64,000 nt of DNA from Deltaproteobacteria bacterium (GTDB lineage: Bacteria; Myxococcota_A; Polyangia; Haliangiales; Haliangiaceae). Numbering within the stretch: position 1 is the stretch's first letter; each line of letters begins with the position of its first letter. Made by a program: the position numbers and the translations under genes. The notes below the pieces were generated by a model, which saw only the letters and a program-made list of their open reading frames with translations, was not told the origin of the DNA and ran no database searches. The stretch covers positions 372,001-436,000 of the forward strand of contig JAHDIH010000005.1 of NCBI GenBank assembly GCA_020630875.1. Direction: 5' to 3'. Below, one piece after another: positions 42,726 to 52,910 of the stretch.

Positions 42726-43853
42726 TTAATTGGTTGGTGGCGTCAGTTTATAAAGTGAGCCAGCAAGCTTAGCTAGGTATACTTCGCCGGAGGGTCCATA
42801 GCCAAAGGTGGACGTGCCATCGCCTATCGACATCACCTCTTGACTTACGCCTTCGCATAAAGCGAAGAGGCCGTCGTTGCAGAAGTCGGCGTAAAAGTAG
42901 GTCCCCTGAGGTATTGCGAGGTTCATTCCTCGGTAGGCGACGCCGCCAGTAATTGAGCAGAAACCACTGGCGTGAGTATGAGTGACGGCTGGCTTTACAT
43001 CTTGCGTAGGACAAGGTCCTTCGTGACAGTGATTACCTTCCCAGAAATCCCAACCAAGATCGCGTCCTCCGTCTGCTGTGGTCAAGAGGGAAATTTCTTC
43101 CTCTGTGCTTTGTCCCACATCTGCTACGTAGAGTTTGTCGGCGTCACTGTCAAAACTTATACGCCAAGGATTTCGGACTCCGTAGACCCACACCAAGGGA
43201 TGCCCACCCCCGTTTACAAAAGGATTGGAGGGAGGGGACGATGCAGTCCCGGAGGCAGACACATCGATTCGCAATATCGAACCAAGTAACGTTTGTGGGT
43301 CTTCTCCCTGCTCTTGTGGGTCTCCTCCAGAGCCTCCGTCCCCACTTCCCACGTAGAGGTAGCCATCCGGTCCAAACGTCATTCCGCCGCCATTGTGATT
43401 GGCAAAGGGCTGTTCAAACGAAAGTAGATTGCCCACGAGCGTCGGCGGGGCGTTGGTGTTGGGACTGCCAGTTTGGTATTCAGCAATCACGGTTTCGTCG
43501 TCTTGCGTAAAGTTTACAAAGAGTCTTCCATTTTGCAAAAAGTCCGGGTGGAGGGCCAAGCCGAGGAGTCCCTGCTCGTTGCCCCCATCGGTTACCAGCG
43601 TCTCGATATCGAGAAAAGGCTGAGGGATCAGGCTCCCATTTTCAATTATGCGAATCCGCCCTGGTTGTTCAACGACGAAAATGCGTTGGTTGGGGTCACC
43701 GTTTACCGACTGAACGTCGACGGGCCTTTCAAGTTCAGAGGTAACGAGTTCGGCAGCAAGCTCGAGACCTTCGCAAGATGCGGCTGTCTCGGGGCCTTCG
43801 TTGCCTGCGCAACCACTAAGAGAAACGAACAGAATTAGTAGTTTTGCATTCAT
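42726..43853 (-). CDS. PQQ-dependent sugar dehydrogenase-type lipoprotein (GSDH/YliI family)
   Basis: A 375-residue predicted lipoprotein; MNAKLLILFVSLSGCAGNEG carries lipobox LSGC. The mature chain is a six-bladed propeller of the soluble glucose/sorbosone dehydrogenase family: GRIRIIENGSLIPQPFLDI, NEQGLLGLALHPDFLQNGRLF, NHNGGGMTFGPDGYLYVGSG and GVRNPWRISFDSD. The last 100 residues contain the late-family GGVAYRG and GEVYLAKLAGSLYKL. It may oxidise a sugar with PQQ in the periplasm; PQQ synthesis genes are not seen. The 5' end lies just after the thioredoxin gene with an ATGA overlap. Confidence 0.9.
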   Translation of the reverse strand: MNAKLLILFVSLSGCAGNEGPETAASCEGLELAAELVTSELERPVDVQSVNGDPNQRIFVVEQPGRIRIIENGSLIPQPFLDIETLVTDGGNEQGLLGLALHPDFLQNGRLFVNFTQDDETVIAEYQTGSPNTNAPPTLVGNLLSFEQPFANHNGGGMTFGPDGYLYVGSGDGGSGGDPQEQGEDPQTLLGSILRIDVSASGTASSPPSNPFVNGGGHPLVWVYGVRNPWRISFDSDADKLYVADVGQSTEEEISLLTTADGGRDLGWDFWEGNHCHEGPCPTQDVKPAVTHTHASGFCSITGGVAYRGMNLAIPQGTYFYADFCNDGLFALCEGVSQEVMSIGDGTSTFGYGPSGEVYLAKLAGSLYKLTPPTN

Positions 43854-45175
43854 GGCTTCTCCGCTACTTTCAGCTGGGCATTTTTGAGACTTCGAGGCGA
43901 ACGGAGGTGCTTAGGGAGACTGTTGTAGTAGTCGACGACTGCTTGCCAATGCGGCTTAGCGTCAACGTCTCCGCCAGCTTCGATGATTTCTGCTTTAAGT
44001 GTTAGGATACGTCCCTTGCGTGGGCCGTATCCTTTAGTAAGTGCACGTTCAATTGCAGCGCTGGCTTTGTTGTACCGCCCGAGTTTTAGATAGAGCCATG
44101 CGAGTCGGTACGGCGGGTCGTATTCGTTGAGAAGCGCTTTCTCATTGGCGTGAATTCGTGGCAGCAGCGCCTCATGTTCTCCTAGAAAATCATGCACTTC
44201 AGCCAAGGGCCACAAAAACGTCATGGCTTGTTGTGGGGATTTGGCGTTGTCAAATGCTTGTAGCAGCAGTTCTTTTTGCTGTTTGGCGTAGTCTTGGTCT
44301 GTTGCGACGAAAATCGCCTTTCTCCATGACTCGGGAGACTGCTTGTAAAAGTATCGAAGAGCCCCTAGTAGCGCCGACCTGTCGTCTGGGGCGAACTCGG
44401 GGGAGTTACTCGCGTCAGCAATGTCTTTAATTGCAATTTCAAGTGACTCACTAGGCGACGTTTCTTTTTGCTCTTTTCCAATCTCGCAACTGGCCATTGA
44501 GTAGGCGAAGTCTACCTTTTCCATCCCGCCAAGCGCTTCTCTGTAAGAGCGAAAAAATGAGCTGCAGTTGTGGTGCTTCCTTGCGCGTACGTCTAGAAGC
44601 GCTAGCGCGGCCATATTTCTACCTGGCCAAGGATTGTCCATCGCCATTTTCTCTAAGCTCGCAACGTGGTCACTCGGGGCTTGTAGTGCTGCAGCAAGTT
44701 GTAATCGTTTTTCGTTGTCTTCTATTTTGCTCACTTTGGACGCGGTGGTGATTAGCTGCCTAAAGCCTTCCACAGAAGTAGTGCCTTGCTTTTTGAGTAA
44801 AACATCGCCGGACGACGTTAAGAAGTAAAACGTTGGCCATGCGGCAACCGGAAAACGCTTCATCAGTGCTTCATTTTCTGGTTTGTCTGTTTCTACCGCC
44901 ACCCAAATGACGTCTTGTGCTGACGCGCCGAGTTCCTTTGCCTTTAGAACGTAGTGCTTCATTGAAAGGCAGCTGTGGCACCACTTGGCCCAAAAATCGA
45001 CAACGACTGTTTTTTTCTGCGCTGCTGCCTTTTGAAGGGCCAGGTCAAGCTCTGCCCCGGTATGCCAATGAATCGTGGCGGTTGGGGCATGGATTGCTTT
45101 GGAAGCGCTGACTTTCTGAGGCAGTTCCTTAGAAGAAGCGCAAGAAACGAGTGCAAGTAGTATGAGAAATCGCAT
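43850..45175 (-). CDS. thioredoxin-domain lipoprotein with C-terminal TPR-like region
   Basis: A 441-residue lipoprotein, MRFLILLALVSCASSKEL with lipobox LVSC. Residues 40-150 are a DsbD-gamma-like thioredoxin fold with the active site FWAKWCHSCLSMKHY (CHSC), cis-Pro in VAAWPTFYFL and a late TTSVEGFRQLI. The other 290 residues are helical repeats (LYLKLGRYNKASAAIERALT, AVVDYYNSLPKHLRSPRS). A redox role on periplasmic proteins is likely, the partner unknown. It is coupled by a 4 bp overlap to the sugar dehydrogenase gene. Confidence 0.88.
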   Translation of the reverse strand: MRFLILLALVSCASSKELPQKVSASKAIHAPTATIHWHTGAELDLALQKAAAQKKTVVVDFWAKWCHSCLSMKHYVLKAKELGASAQDVIWVAVETDKPENEALMKRFPVAAWPTFYFLTSSGDVLLKKQGTTSVEGFRQLITTASKVSKIEDNEKRLQLAAALQAPSDHVASLEKMAMDNPWPGRNMAALALLDVRARKHHNCSSFFRSYREALGGMEKVDFAYSMASCEIGKEQKETSPSESLEIAIKDIADASNSPEFAPDDRSALLGALRYFYKQSPESWRKAIFVATDQDYAKQQKELLLQAFDNAKSPQQAMTFLWPLAEVHDFLGEHEALLPRIHANEKALLNEYDPPYRLAWLYLKLGRYNKASAAIERALTKGYGPRKGRILTLKAEIIEAGGDVDAKPHWQAVVDYYNSLPKHLRSPRSLKNAQLKVAEKP

Positions 45176-45266
45176 GAACCCGCTTTTATCACAGATCGTA
45201 CTTCTCGTGTTTTGACCCCCGATTTGCGGTGGCGCAACTTACTGATATCCTCTATGTTCCGCGCAG

Positions 45267-46937
45267 ATGGCCGAAAAGCGAGACTCAGAACAAAAATCCC
45301 TAAACACGATCATGAGCGAACGCGGCGAGAAGGGAAAAGCCTTAGCTGCGTGCGGCAGAAACCCTTATGCCAATGGCTTCGTTCCGTCGCATTCCATCGG
45401 AGAGGTTCGTAAAAAATACGAGTCAACCAAACCCGAAGAACATAAGCCCGGGATGAAACCTGTGGATGGGGAAGTACTTGCGCTTGCAGGGAGAGTGGTC
45501 GCAAAGCGAGGATTTGGAAAAACGATGTTTGTTCCGATTCGTGACACGAACGCTCAGATTCAGTTATTTATCAACATTGACCACCTGGACGCGAAAGACT
45601 TTGAAGAGGTTAAACCTAGGCTGGACGTTGGGGACATTGTATCTGCCGAGGGCGCGGTGTTTTGGACCAAGCGCGGAGAGATGTCCGTCTTGGTTAAGAA
45701 ATTATCCATTTTGACTAAAAGTCTCCGTCCACTACCCGATAAGTGGCATGGCTTGACCAATGTAGAAACCAGGTACAGGCAACGCTACCTCGATTTAGCC
45801 GTCAATGCTGAAGTGCGCGATGTATTTGTAAAACGAAGCAGGATGATCAAGCTCATCCGTGAAAAGCTCGACAGCAATGGCTTTCTCGAAGTCGAAACGC
45901 CGATGATGCATCCTACTATTGGTGGGGCGGCAGCGAGACCGTTTAAAACACACCATAATGCGCTAGATATGCAGTTATATATGCGCATTGCACCAGAACT
46001 CTACCTCAAGCGATTGGTCGTTGGAGGCTTCGAGCGAGTTTACGAGATCAACCGTAACTTTAGAAACGAAGGGTTAAGTCGCCAACATAACCCAGAATTT
46101 ACCATGCTCGAGTTCTATCAAGCCTATGCTACCTACGAGGACTTGATGGACTTTACGGAGTCGCTTGTGGCGGAGCTAGCTCAAGAACTTAACGGGCAGT
46201 CCACCGTGAACTGGCTTGGTCATGAGATTGAGCTTGCGGCTCCCTGGAAGCGACTCTCGGTACGTGACTCGATTGTTGAAATTGGTGGCGTCGATCGGAA
46301 AGCCTTGGACTCGCCTCTTGAAATGACGAAAGTAGCGCTTGAAAGCGGTATTCGCCCTGACGATATTGCGCGAGCTCTTCTTGGTGGCCTTTCGCTGGAA
46401 GACGTTGAGAAACGAACCGTCGGAATGGATTCGCCAGGTGCAGCATTAAAAGACGATACGGAAACTACAGTAAACTCATTCATTCAATCTCGCGATGAGT
46501 TAGACATTAGGGAGCGGATAGGACATTTGGCTTATCTGGTTTTCGAAGCTCGCGTCGAAGAGAAGTTGATACAACCAACGTTCATCACCGAGTTTCCGCT
46601 GGCGGTGTCGCCATTAGCGAGAAAGAAAGAGTCTGATCCAGCATTTGTAGATCGATTCGAACTTTTCGTTGGTGGTAAAGAAATCGCAAACGCATTCAGC
46701 GAATTGAACGACCCGATAGATCAGAGATCGCGGTTTCAAGCGCAACTTGATGCAAAAGCTCAAGGGGCTGATGAGACCATGGATTACGACGAGGATTATT
46801 GCCAGGCGCTTGAACTGGGGATGCCTCCAGCGGCAGGAGAAGGCATTGGAATCGACCGCTTGGCAATGTTGCTCTGCGGTCAAGACTCGATTCGTGATGT
46901 GATCCTCTTTCCTTTAATGAGGCCAGACAAGAGCTAA
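45267..46937 (+). CDS. lysS: lysyl-tRNA synthetase (class II)
   Basis: A 556-residue class II enzyme that charges tRNA-Lys. The OB-fold anticodon domain ([20 protein letters not shown]) is followed by motif 1 ([20 protein letters not shown]), motif 2 ([20 protein letters not shown]) and motif 3 ([21 protein letters not shown]). It is about 50 residues longer than E. coli LysS, owing to an insertion of about 45 residues before the [11 protein letters not shown] motif ([20 protein letters not shown] and the following acidic helix). ATG 45267 was chosen. Its stop overlaps the LolC-type gene by one base. Confidence 0.95.
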   Translation: MAEKRDSEQKSLNTIMSERGEKGKALAACGRNPYANGFVPSHSIGEVRKKYESTKPEEHKPGMKPVDGEVLALAGRVVAKRGFGKTMFVPIRDTNAQIQLFINIDHLDAKDFEEVKPRLDVGDIVSAEGAVFWTKRGEMSVLVKKLSILTKSLRPLPDKWHGLTNVETRYRQRYLDLAVNAEVRDVFVKRSRMIKLIREKLDSNGFLEVETPMMHPTIGGAAARPFKTHHNALDMQLYMRIAPELYLKRLVVGGFERVYEINRNFRNEGLSRQHNPEFTMLEFYQAYATYEDLMDFTESLVAELAQELNGQSTVNWLGHEIELAAPWKRLSVRDSIVEIGGVDRKALDSPLEMTKVALESGIRPDDIARALLGGLSLEDVEKRTVGMDSPGAALKDDTETTVNSFIQSRDELDIRERIGHLAYLVFEARVEEKLIQPTFITEFPLAVSPLARKKESDPAFVDRFELFVGGKEIANAFSELNDPIDQRSRFQAQLDAKAQGADETMDYDEDYCQALELGMPPAAGEGIGIDRLAMLLCGQDSIRDVILFPLMRPDKS

Positions 46938-49030
46938 TGGGGCACCGGCTCCAATACGAGCGTCTGCTGTCCGGCTCTTACCTTTTTTCGCCAGATCGAA
47001 AACTGTCGGGCCCCATTCTGTGCACGGTGCTTTGTCTATTAGCGGTCTCGCTGTGGCTTGTCCCGTTTGCCCCCATGACAGGACTTGTAGTTTTGGCGGG
47101 CGCCAAAGATGGGGTTGAGCTGCAAGGGGGAACACTTTCATTTTGGCTCTCCAGCGTGTTCCATGCAAGTTGCATGACCTATTTGCTGTGGAGCTTGATG
47201 ACCAGGTCGCGAAGAACGACTAAGCTGGTCATTTCCTCAATAGCATTCTTGGCCTCGCTTTTTCTTCTTCATTATTTCTATCTTGGTTTCGTCGAATCGC
47301 TAGACGGGTTTCTTGAGATGTACCGTAGTGAGTGGGATGTCGCCGCGCAAACGCAAACTTTTGACGGGCAATTCATCGCTTATACCGCTTCCGAATGGGG
47401 AGCTCGTTTTTCGTGGAGCTACGGCGTTGTTTTGGGCGTGTCGTTGCTTGCAACAATCAGCTGCGGTTTGCTTCTTGCTAAAAGAGTACTGTCCAACCCG
47501 TGGTCGGTCGTTATTTTCCTGGGGTGGGCAACGCTGTCGGCTCTGTCGTTTGACGACCATTTTACCAACCTTTTCCAATTTGTTCTTTCTGCCAAGCTAC
47601 TTTCCGCAAACTCCGTATTGAGCGTTATCGGTTTGGCGGTTGCTGCTTCTATTGTTGGAATTGCGTCGTATTTTGTGGTGGTTTTGGCGATTCGGGTGTT
47701 CTTCAGTTTCTACGTCACCGTTGCGATCGCGGGGCTTATCTTCGGGACCATGGCTTTAGTTGTGATTTTGGGGGTGATGGGGGGCTTCGAAAAAGATCTC
47801 CGCGACAAAATACTCGGAGTCAAAGCGCACATGCGCATCGAAAAGATCGGCGGCAATATGACGGCCTACAGAGAAATTGGTGAGACGTTAGAAGCACTGC
47901 CGGAGCTTCTTGCTCAAGCTCCGTTTTACGAGACGGAAGCGATATTGGCCTTTGATAAAAATCCAGTTAGCGTGATCGTGAGGGGGATTGATCCGAAGAA
48001 GAGTGGTGCCGTACTAAACTTGGAAAAAGATATTGAAAAAGGGAGTATCGCTCGGCTGAGACCATTGACACCAGACGGAAAAGTGGCCACCGAGGAGGTC
48101 GAAAGTGTCGATGCGCCGGTGGAGCTTGGCGAGCCCGAAGACTTTTCCTCTTCTGCCACGCCAGATGAACCGATGAAAAAAGCAGACGAGGCAGAGTTGC
48201 ATCCGTTTGACAGCGGCGCGACCAGGAAACGGATTAACACGTTAGATGGGATTTTGGTTGGGCGAGAGCTCGCCATGCAACATGAGGTGTTCGTCGATCA
48301 AGCGGTACAGATGGTATCACCGCTTACGGACATTACACCGGCGGGCCCTGTTCCTTTTCATCGCGAATACAGGGTCGCAGGGCAATTTTACGTTGGGATG
48401 GTTCAGTTCGATTTGAAATACGTTTACGTGTCACTGCCGTCAATGCGGCGTTTTTTAGATCTTGAAGACGAAGTTAGTGGAATCGAACTGAGGCTTAAAG
48501 ATCCCGACGACACAGAAGACGTTAAGACGCAGATAAAGGCTCTTCTTGGACCAGAGTATCGAGTACAGGATTGGCAAGAACTTGATAAAGCGTTGTTCTC
48601 GGCGATGAAATTGGAAAAAAAGACCATGTTTCTCGTTCTGGTACTCGCGATCTTGGTCGCTGCCTTCTCGGTCCTCGGTAACTTGATAATGATTGTTGTC
48701 GAGAAGGGAAGGGAGATCGCAATCTTGAAAGCCATTGGCGTTTCCGGCGCCGGGGTAAAACGTATCTTCATGGCGCAAGGGTTGACCATTGGAATTGTGG
48801 GCAGTGGCATTGGTACCCTGCTAGGAACACTCTTTTGTATTTTGGCGAAGAACCGAATCAAGATCCCCCCAGACATTTGGTACATCGACGTTTTGCCCAT
48901 TCAGTTCGACCTGAAGGCGACTCTTGCAATCTTTTTTGCAGCCGCCTTGGTGTGCGTTTTAGCAACACTGTATCCCGCTCACTTAGCAGCCAGTCTCAAA
49001 CCTGTGAAAGGGCTAAAAGATATTCGATGA
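46937..49030 (+). CDS. lolC: LolC/LolE-type lipoprotein-releasing permease with large N-terminal insertion
   Basis: A 697-residue inner-membrane permease. The first 20 residues are the usual cytosolic N-terminal helix of LolC/E (LQYERLLSGSYLFSPDRK) and residues 255-285 are the usual first span (FFSFYVTVAIAGLIFGTMAL then VVILGVMGGFEKDLRDKI). Between them lie about 230 extra residues with roughly six hydrophobic spans. The periplasmic domain and the FtsX-type C-terminal spans (FLVLVLAILVAAFSVLGNLI, IAILKAIGVSGAGVKRIF, LYPAHLAASLKPVKGLKD) are standard. With the ATPase encoded next, it releases lipoproteins to LolA. Only one permease gene is seen here, so a LolF-like or homodimeric form is possible. 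Confidence 0.9.
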   Translation: MGHRLQYERLLSGSYLFSPDRKLSGPILCTVLCLLAVSLWLVPFAPMTGLVVLAGAKDGVELQGGTLSFWLSSVFHASCMTYLLWSLMTRSRRTTKLVISSIAFLASLFLLHYFYLGFVESLDGFLEMYRSEWDVAAQTQTFDGQFIAYTASEWGARFSWSYGVVLGVSLLATISCGLLLAKRVLSNPWSVVIFLGWATLSALSFDDHFTNLFQFVLSAKLLSANSVLSVIGLAVAASIVGIASYFVVVLAIRVFFSFYVTVAIAGLIFGTMALVVILGVMGGFEKDLRDKILGVKAHMRIEKIGGNMTAYREIGETLEALPELLAQAPFYETEAILAFDKNPVSVIVRGIDPKKSGAVLNLEKDIEKGSIARLRPLTPDGKVATEEVESVDAPVELGEPEDFSSSATPDEPMKKADEAELHPFDSGATRKRINTLDGILVGRELAMQHEVFVDQAVQMVSPLTDITPAGPVPFHREYRVAGQFYVGMVQFDLKYVYVSLPSMRRFLDLEDEVSGIELRLKDPDDTEDVKTQIKALLGPEYRVQDWQELDKALFSAMKLEKKTMFLVLVLAILVAAFSVLGNLIMIVVEKGREIAILKAIGVSGAGVKRIFMAQGLTIGIVGSGIGTLLGTLFCILAKNRIKIPPDIWYIDVLPIQFDLKATLAIFFAAALVCVLATLYPAHLAASLKPVKGLKDIR

Positions 49031-49120
49031 CCAGAGGCAACCGGTGCAGGACGGAGCTGGTCGTATTCGTTGACAGGACAGGGTCTTGCCCGTAACGTCC
49101 CGCCTCCATTAGATAATTCA

Positions 49121-49849
49121 ATGAACGAGTCAAGCAAAGGCGCTCATGTAGTCGCCACGAACCTAAGTAAGTCCTACACCCGAGGGGACAACACCGTCGA
49201 GGTATTATCGAACATCAACTTCGAACTCCAACCGGGTCAGATGGCAGCAATTGTCGGCGCCTCCGGAATTGGTAAGTCAACACTTCTTCATTTGCTTGGA
49301 ACCCTTGACGCCCCGACTACTGGAAAGATTCTGATCAATGGGCAAGACACGAGCACCATGTCGGGCCCCGTGCTCTCTAAATTCCGCAACAACAACATTG
49401 GCTTTGTATTCCAGTTTCATCATTTGCTATCGGCGCTTTCTGCACTTGAAAACGTAATGTTGCCGATTCTCGTGTCACGAGGCTCAAAAGAAGAAGCTCA
49501 CGATCGCGCAAGGGCGCTTCTGGAGAAGGTAGGGCTGAAAAAGCGTCTGGCTCATCGTCCGTCAGAGTTGTCGGGAGGAGAGCAGCAGCGAGTCGCATTG
49601 GCGCGTGCCATGGTCTTAGAGCCGTCGCTACTTTTAGCAGATGAGCCCACAGGCAATCTCGATGCGGCTACGGGGCAAGGGATTCATGAACTGCTAGTGG
49701 AACTCAATCGGGAGCATGGATCTACCATGTTGGTAGTAACCCATAATCGAGGGCTGGCAGAGATGATGCCTTTCGAGTTCGAAATGGGAGACCTTGGCGC
49801 GTTGTCATCGGAGAGCATGCCTACAAAGAATGGGGAACTCCGTGCTTAG
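49121..49849 (+). CDS. lolD: lipoprotein-releasing ABC transporter ATPase LolD
   Basis: A 242-residue ABC ATPase that powers the LolC-type permease. Walker A is GASGIGKST (46-54), signature [15 protein letters not shown], and Walker [37 protein letters not shown] is the LolD/FtsE/MacB pattern at the Q loop. ATG 49121 is preceded by a spacer of 90 bp from the permease stop. The 3' end overlaps the bamA start by 8 bp. Confidence 0.94.
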   Translation: MNESSKGAHVVATNLSKSYTRGDNTVEVLSNINFELQPGQMAAIVGASGIGKSTLLHLLGTLDAPTTGKILINGQDTSTMSGPVLSKFRNNNIGFVFQFHHLLSALSALENVMLPILVSRGSKEEAHDRARALLEKVGLKKRLAHRPSELSGGEQQRVALARAMVLEPSLLLADEPTGNLDAATGQGIHELLVELNREHGSTMLVVTHNRGLAEMMPFEFEMGDLGALSSESMPTKNGELRA

Positions 49850-52274
49850 ACTGTTGCTTGCTTTATTGGCCGTCTTATCAATTGCTCCTGTTGCCTCAGC
49901 GCAGGACTGGCTCGATCCTGAACTTCAACAACGGCATACGGGTCGAAAAATCGCTGAAATCAAAGTAAAGGGGAATCGTAAGGTAGAAAGCGCAGCCATC
50001 CGTGAGATCATTGTTTCTCGCAAAGGGCAGGCACTTACTCCTCTCCGAGTGAAGCAAGATATCGACAACCTTTGGACCAAAGTAAAATACTTTTCTGACA
50101 TCTCTGTGGAAGTTGCAGATGGCCCAGGCGATAGCGTGGTGTTGACGTACGTGGTGCAAGAAAAGCCCTCCGTCCGAAAGATAATCGTACGAGGCAACGA
50201 TGAAGTTTCTATCGACGATATCAATGGGAAAATTGATAACGCCACGAATATAAAAAATAAGATTCTGGATCGCAGTAAGATTCGCAAGCTGCAAGTAAAG
50301 ATAGAAGAACTGTATGAGGAAGAAGGTTACTACCTAGCCAAGGTAGACTACGAAATTAAGTCCGCAAATGAGGCTGAGGTAGACGTGGTCTTTCTGGTTA
50401 AAGAAGGAAAAGAAGTCAGCATCAGAGGGGTGCAGTTTGTTGGCAATGAAGTGGTTCCCGACAGTGAGTTGCGTGGGATGATCGCTACCAGGGAAAAAGA
50501 CGGGCTTGCATTCCTCAGCGGCTCCGGCAAATTTAAGGAGGGTGAGCTTTCTACGGACATGTCGCGTTTGCAGGCTTACTACTTCGACCTTGGACACATT
50601 CTGGTAAATATTGGCACTCCTAAGATCGAACTCTCAGCAGATCGTCGACATCTGTATGTGAGTATTCCCATCGACGAGGGGCCTGTGTTTGACATCTCCA
50701 AAGTTACGTTTACCGGGGACATCGACAAACAGGAAACGAAATTTAGAGAGTTGCTTGGTACTGGCAAAGGCGAGACTTTCTCTCGGACCAAAATCGGTAC
50801 GGGAATAGAGAAGATGACCAGGTTCTACAAGGACCGAGGTTTTGCCCATGCGGCGGTACGCATGCGTCATACGCCAGATCTTGAAAAGAATCTCGTGGCC
50901 CTAGAGTTCAATGTTGTCAAAGGCAAAAAGGTCTACATCGAACGTGTCAACGTTTACAGTAACAGTAAGACCCGTGACAAAGTGATTCGTCGGGAACTCA
51001 AAATCAGCGAAGGCGATTTGTACAATGAAACGCATATTCAGCGTTCCAAGCGCAGGGTGCTGTCCCTTGGCTTTTTCGAACGGGCTGATGTCTCTGTGAT
51101 CAAAGGCTCTAGCAAAGAGTTTATGCAGGTTAATGTTGAGGTCACCGAACGCTCCACCGGTTCCTTTCAAATCGGTGCCGGGTTCTCTTCTGTGGAGAAC
51201 TTCATTGCGCAAGCGCAAATTACAGAGCAAAACTTCCTTGGAAGAGGGCAAACAATCGGTTTGCAAGCGCAGCTTTCAAGTCTTAGGCAGCTTGTGTTGC
51301 TCCGATTCTTCGATCCTCAATTTTTAGATACTCAGTTAACCTTCGGCGCCAACTTGTACAATCAAGCGCAAGGCTTTGGAACATTCACCCGCGACGCGTT
51401 GGGGGGGAGTCTTTCCCTCGGCTACAACCTTTCTTGGGAGTCTCGATTTCTGGCAACTTATAAGCTGGAGAGAGTGGGGGTCACTACAGGTAATAGCGGA
51501 TTTGCTTCCTTTGGAGGGGTGACTACACCGGTGCAAGCTCAGAGCGTCGCGAATCTTTATCGTGGCGGTGTTACCTCGTCTTTACGTCTGCAGGTCACCT
51601 ACGACAGTCGTAACGACCGAGTGGTGCGACCCACCGAAGGCTGGTTCAACACCGCATTTGTTGAAATTGCTGACAACTTCACTGCTTCTGAAAACGTATT
51701 CTTTCGTTACGGCGGTTGGCTACGTCACTACCGCCCATTAATTGGTCCGTTTATTCTCCGATTGAACGGTGAGTTTGGGGTCACCACTTCTAGAGATCCT
51801 CTCGGAGTACCGATTATCGAACGTTACCTGGTTGGAGGAATCTTTGACATTCGTGGATTTGCCCCGCGTTCCCTAGGGCCTATTTTGCGGGTCAGTCCTC
51901 CAGGACAAGTAGGACAGCCCCTTGGACGCCTCCCACTTGGAGGAAATATGCAATTGATCACAAATACTGAGATTGAATTTCCCATATTTAACGAAATGAA
52001 GATCTACGGAGTCGCCTTTTTCGACATGGGGAACGCATTTAACCTTGAAGACCGTTACTGCTCAGGAAGCGGTGGAGGGACCCTCTCTCCTAAGTTTGAC
52101 CCATGTTTTGACCTTGGAACCTCGCTTACTGAAGGACTTAGATTCTCTACAGGATTCGGAATTCGTTGGATTTCTCCAATTGGGCCACTTCGTTTTGAAT
52201 GGGGCATCCCTTTGGATCGTCAACCAGGAGAAGACCCAGTTGTATTCGAGTTTACAATCGGGAATTTTTTCTAG
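49842..52274 (+). CDS. bamA: outer-membrane protein assembly factor BamA
   Basis: An 810-residue Omp85 protein. The signal peptide ([20 protein letters not shown], cleaved before QDW) is followed by five POTRA domains (about 30-400; for example [20 protein letters not shown] and [20 protein letters not shown]) and a 16-strand barrel that ends in a final strand [11 protein letters not shown] then [11 protein letters not shown] with the terminal Phe. Conserved barrel-lid segments include [16 protein letters not shown] (the RGF motif). I chose GTG 49842 since GGGGA lies at a normal distance; ATG 49830 would add four residues. BamB is encoded elsewhere in the window. Confidence 0.95.
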   Translation: MLRLLLALLAVLSIAPVASAQDWLDPELQQRHTGRKIAEIKVKGNRKVESAAIREIIVSRKGQALTPLRVKQDIDNLWTKVKYFSDISVEVADGPGDSVVLTYVVQEKPSVRKIIVRGNDEVSIDDINGKIDNATNIKNKILDRSKIRKLQVKIEELYEEEGYYLAKVDYEIKSANEAEVDVVFLVKEGKEVSIRGVQFVGNEVVPDSELRGMIATREKDGLAFLSGSGKFKEGELSTDMSRLQAYYFDLGHILVNIGTPKIELSADRRHLYVSIPIDEGPVFDISKVTFTGDIDKQETKFRELLGTGKGETFSRTKIGTGIEKMTRFYKDRGFAHAAVRMRHTPDLEKNLVALEFNVVKGKKVYIERVNVYSNSKTRDKVIRRELKISEGDLYNETHIQRSKRRVLSLGFFERADVSVIKGSSKEFMQVNVEVTERSTGSFQIGAGFSSVENFIAQAQITEQNFLGRGQTIGLQAQLSSLRQLVLLRFFDPQFLDTQLTFGANLYNQAQGFGTFTRDALGGSLSLGYNLSWESRFLATYKLERVGVTTGNSGFASFGGVTTPVQAQSVANLYRGGVTSSLRLQVTYDSRNDRVVRPTEGWFNTAFVEIADNFTASENVFFRYGGWLRHYRPLIGPFILRLNGEFGVTTSRDPLGVPIIERYLVGGIFDIRGFAPRSLGPILRVSPPGQVGQPLGRLPLGGNMQLITNTEIEFPIFNEMKIYGVAFFDMGNAFNLEDRYCSGSGGGTLSPKFDPCFDLGTSLTEGLRFSTGFGIRWISPIGPLRFEWGIPLDRQPGEDPVVFEFTIGNFF

Positions 52275-52317
52275 AGTTGACGGATACACTTAATAACGGT
52301 ACTGACACAGGAGATAT

Positions 52318-52836
52318 ATGATGAATCGCAATTTACCATTACTAGTTTTAGGCTTAGGCCTCATTATGATCGGCATGACCGGCGCAAGTGCTGCTGGCGG
52401 CAACAAAGGTCACGTAGGCTTTGTAGACTTAGAGCGAACGCTAATGGAAACCAAAGTCGGAAAATCCGCTAGCGCAAAGTTTGAAAGAGCGAGAAAGCGT
52501 AAACAAAAAGAGTTGGATAAAAAGAAGAAAGCTCTTGAGAAGGAAGCGGCGGCACTCGCGAAGCAACGCGGAGTCCTTAAGCCTGAAGTATTTGCCAAAA
52601 AGGGGCGTGCTCTTCAGGAAAAAGCAGCCAAACTACAAGGAACGTTTATGAAACTTGAGCAAGATCTTGCTGGAGAACGCGCTAAACTTATCAAACAAGT
52701 TCTCGATAAAGCAGGGCCAATCATCAAATCGATTGCTAAGGAACAAGGGTTTACCGTAATTCTCGATCGCAACGCTGTTGCTTGGGGGGCTGCCGGCCTA
52801 GACATCACCGACAAAGTGAACAAACGCATCAAATAA
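52318..52836 (+). CDS. skp: OmpH/Skp-family periplasmic chaperone
   Basis: A 172-residue exported protein that follows bamA, as in many Gram-negative genomes. The signal MMNRNLPLLVLGLGLIMIGM is followed by KGHVGFVDLERTLMETKVGK, the OmpH/Skp opening strand, and long coiled-coil arms rich in Lys/Glu (FERARKRKQKELDKKKKALE). The C-terminal core has AKEQGFTVILDRNAVAWGAA. Skp chaperones barrel proteins to BamA. AGGAG precedes the paired ATGs at 52318 and 52321. A terminator closes the gene. Confidence 0.92.
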   Translation: MMNRNLPLLVLGLGLIMIGMTGASAAGGNKGHVGFVDLERTLMETKVGKSASAKFERARKRKQKELDKKKKALEKEAAALAKQRGVLKPEVFAKKGRALQEKAAKLQGTFMKLEQDLAGERAKLIKQVLDKAGPIIKSIAKEQGFTVILDRNAVAWGAAGLDITDKVNKRIK

Positions 52837-52864
52837 TTGTTTGTTAAGTTTTTGCTTCGAAGAA

Positions 52865-52893
52865 GGCGTGCAGTAAGCACGTCTTTTTCTTTT
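52865..52893 (+). terminator. rho-independent terminator after skp
   Basis: GGCGTGC (52865-52871) pairs with GCACGTC (52877-52883), including one G-T pair, around AGTAA. TTTTTCTTTT follows at 52884-52893. It separates the lysS-skp run from fabZ. Confidence 0.75.
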
Positions 52894-52910
52894 GTGCTAG
52901 ATCTAACGAC

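Noticed and set aside
43473-43838. 121-codon open frame on the plus strand
   Set aside because: Lies wholly antisense to the propeller lipoprotein gene, which has clear family motifs.
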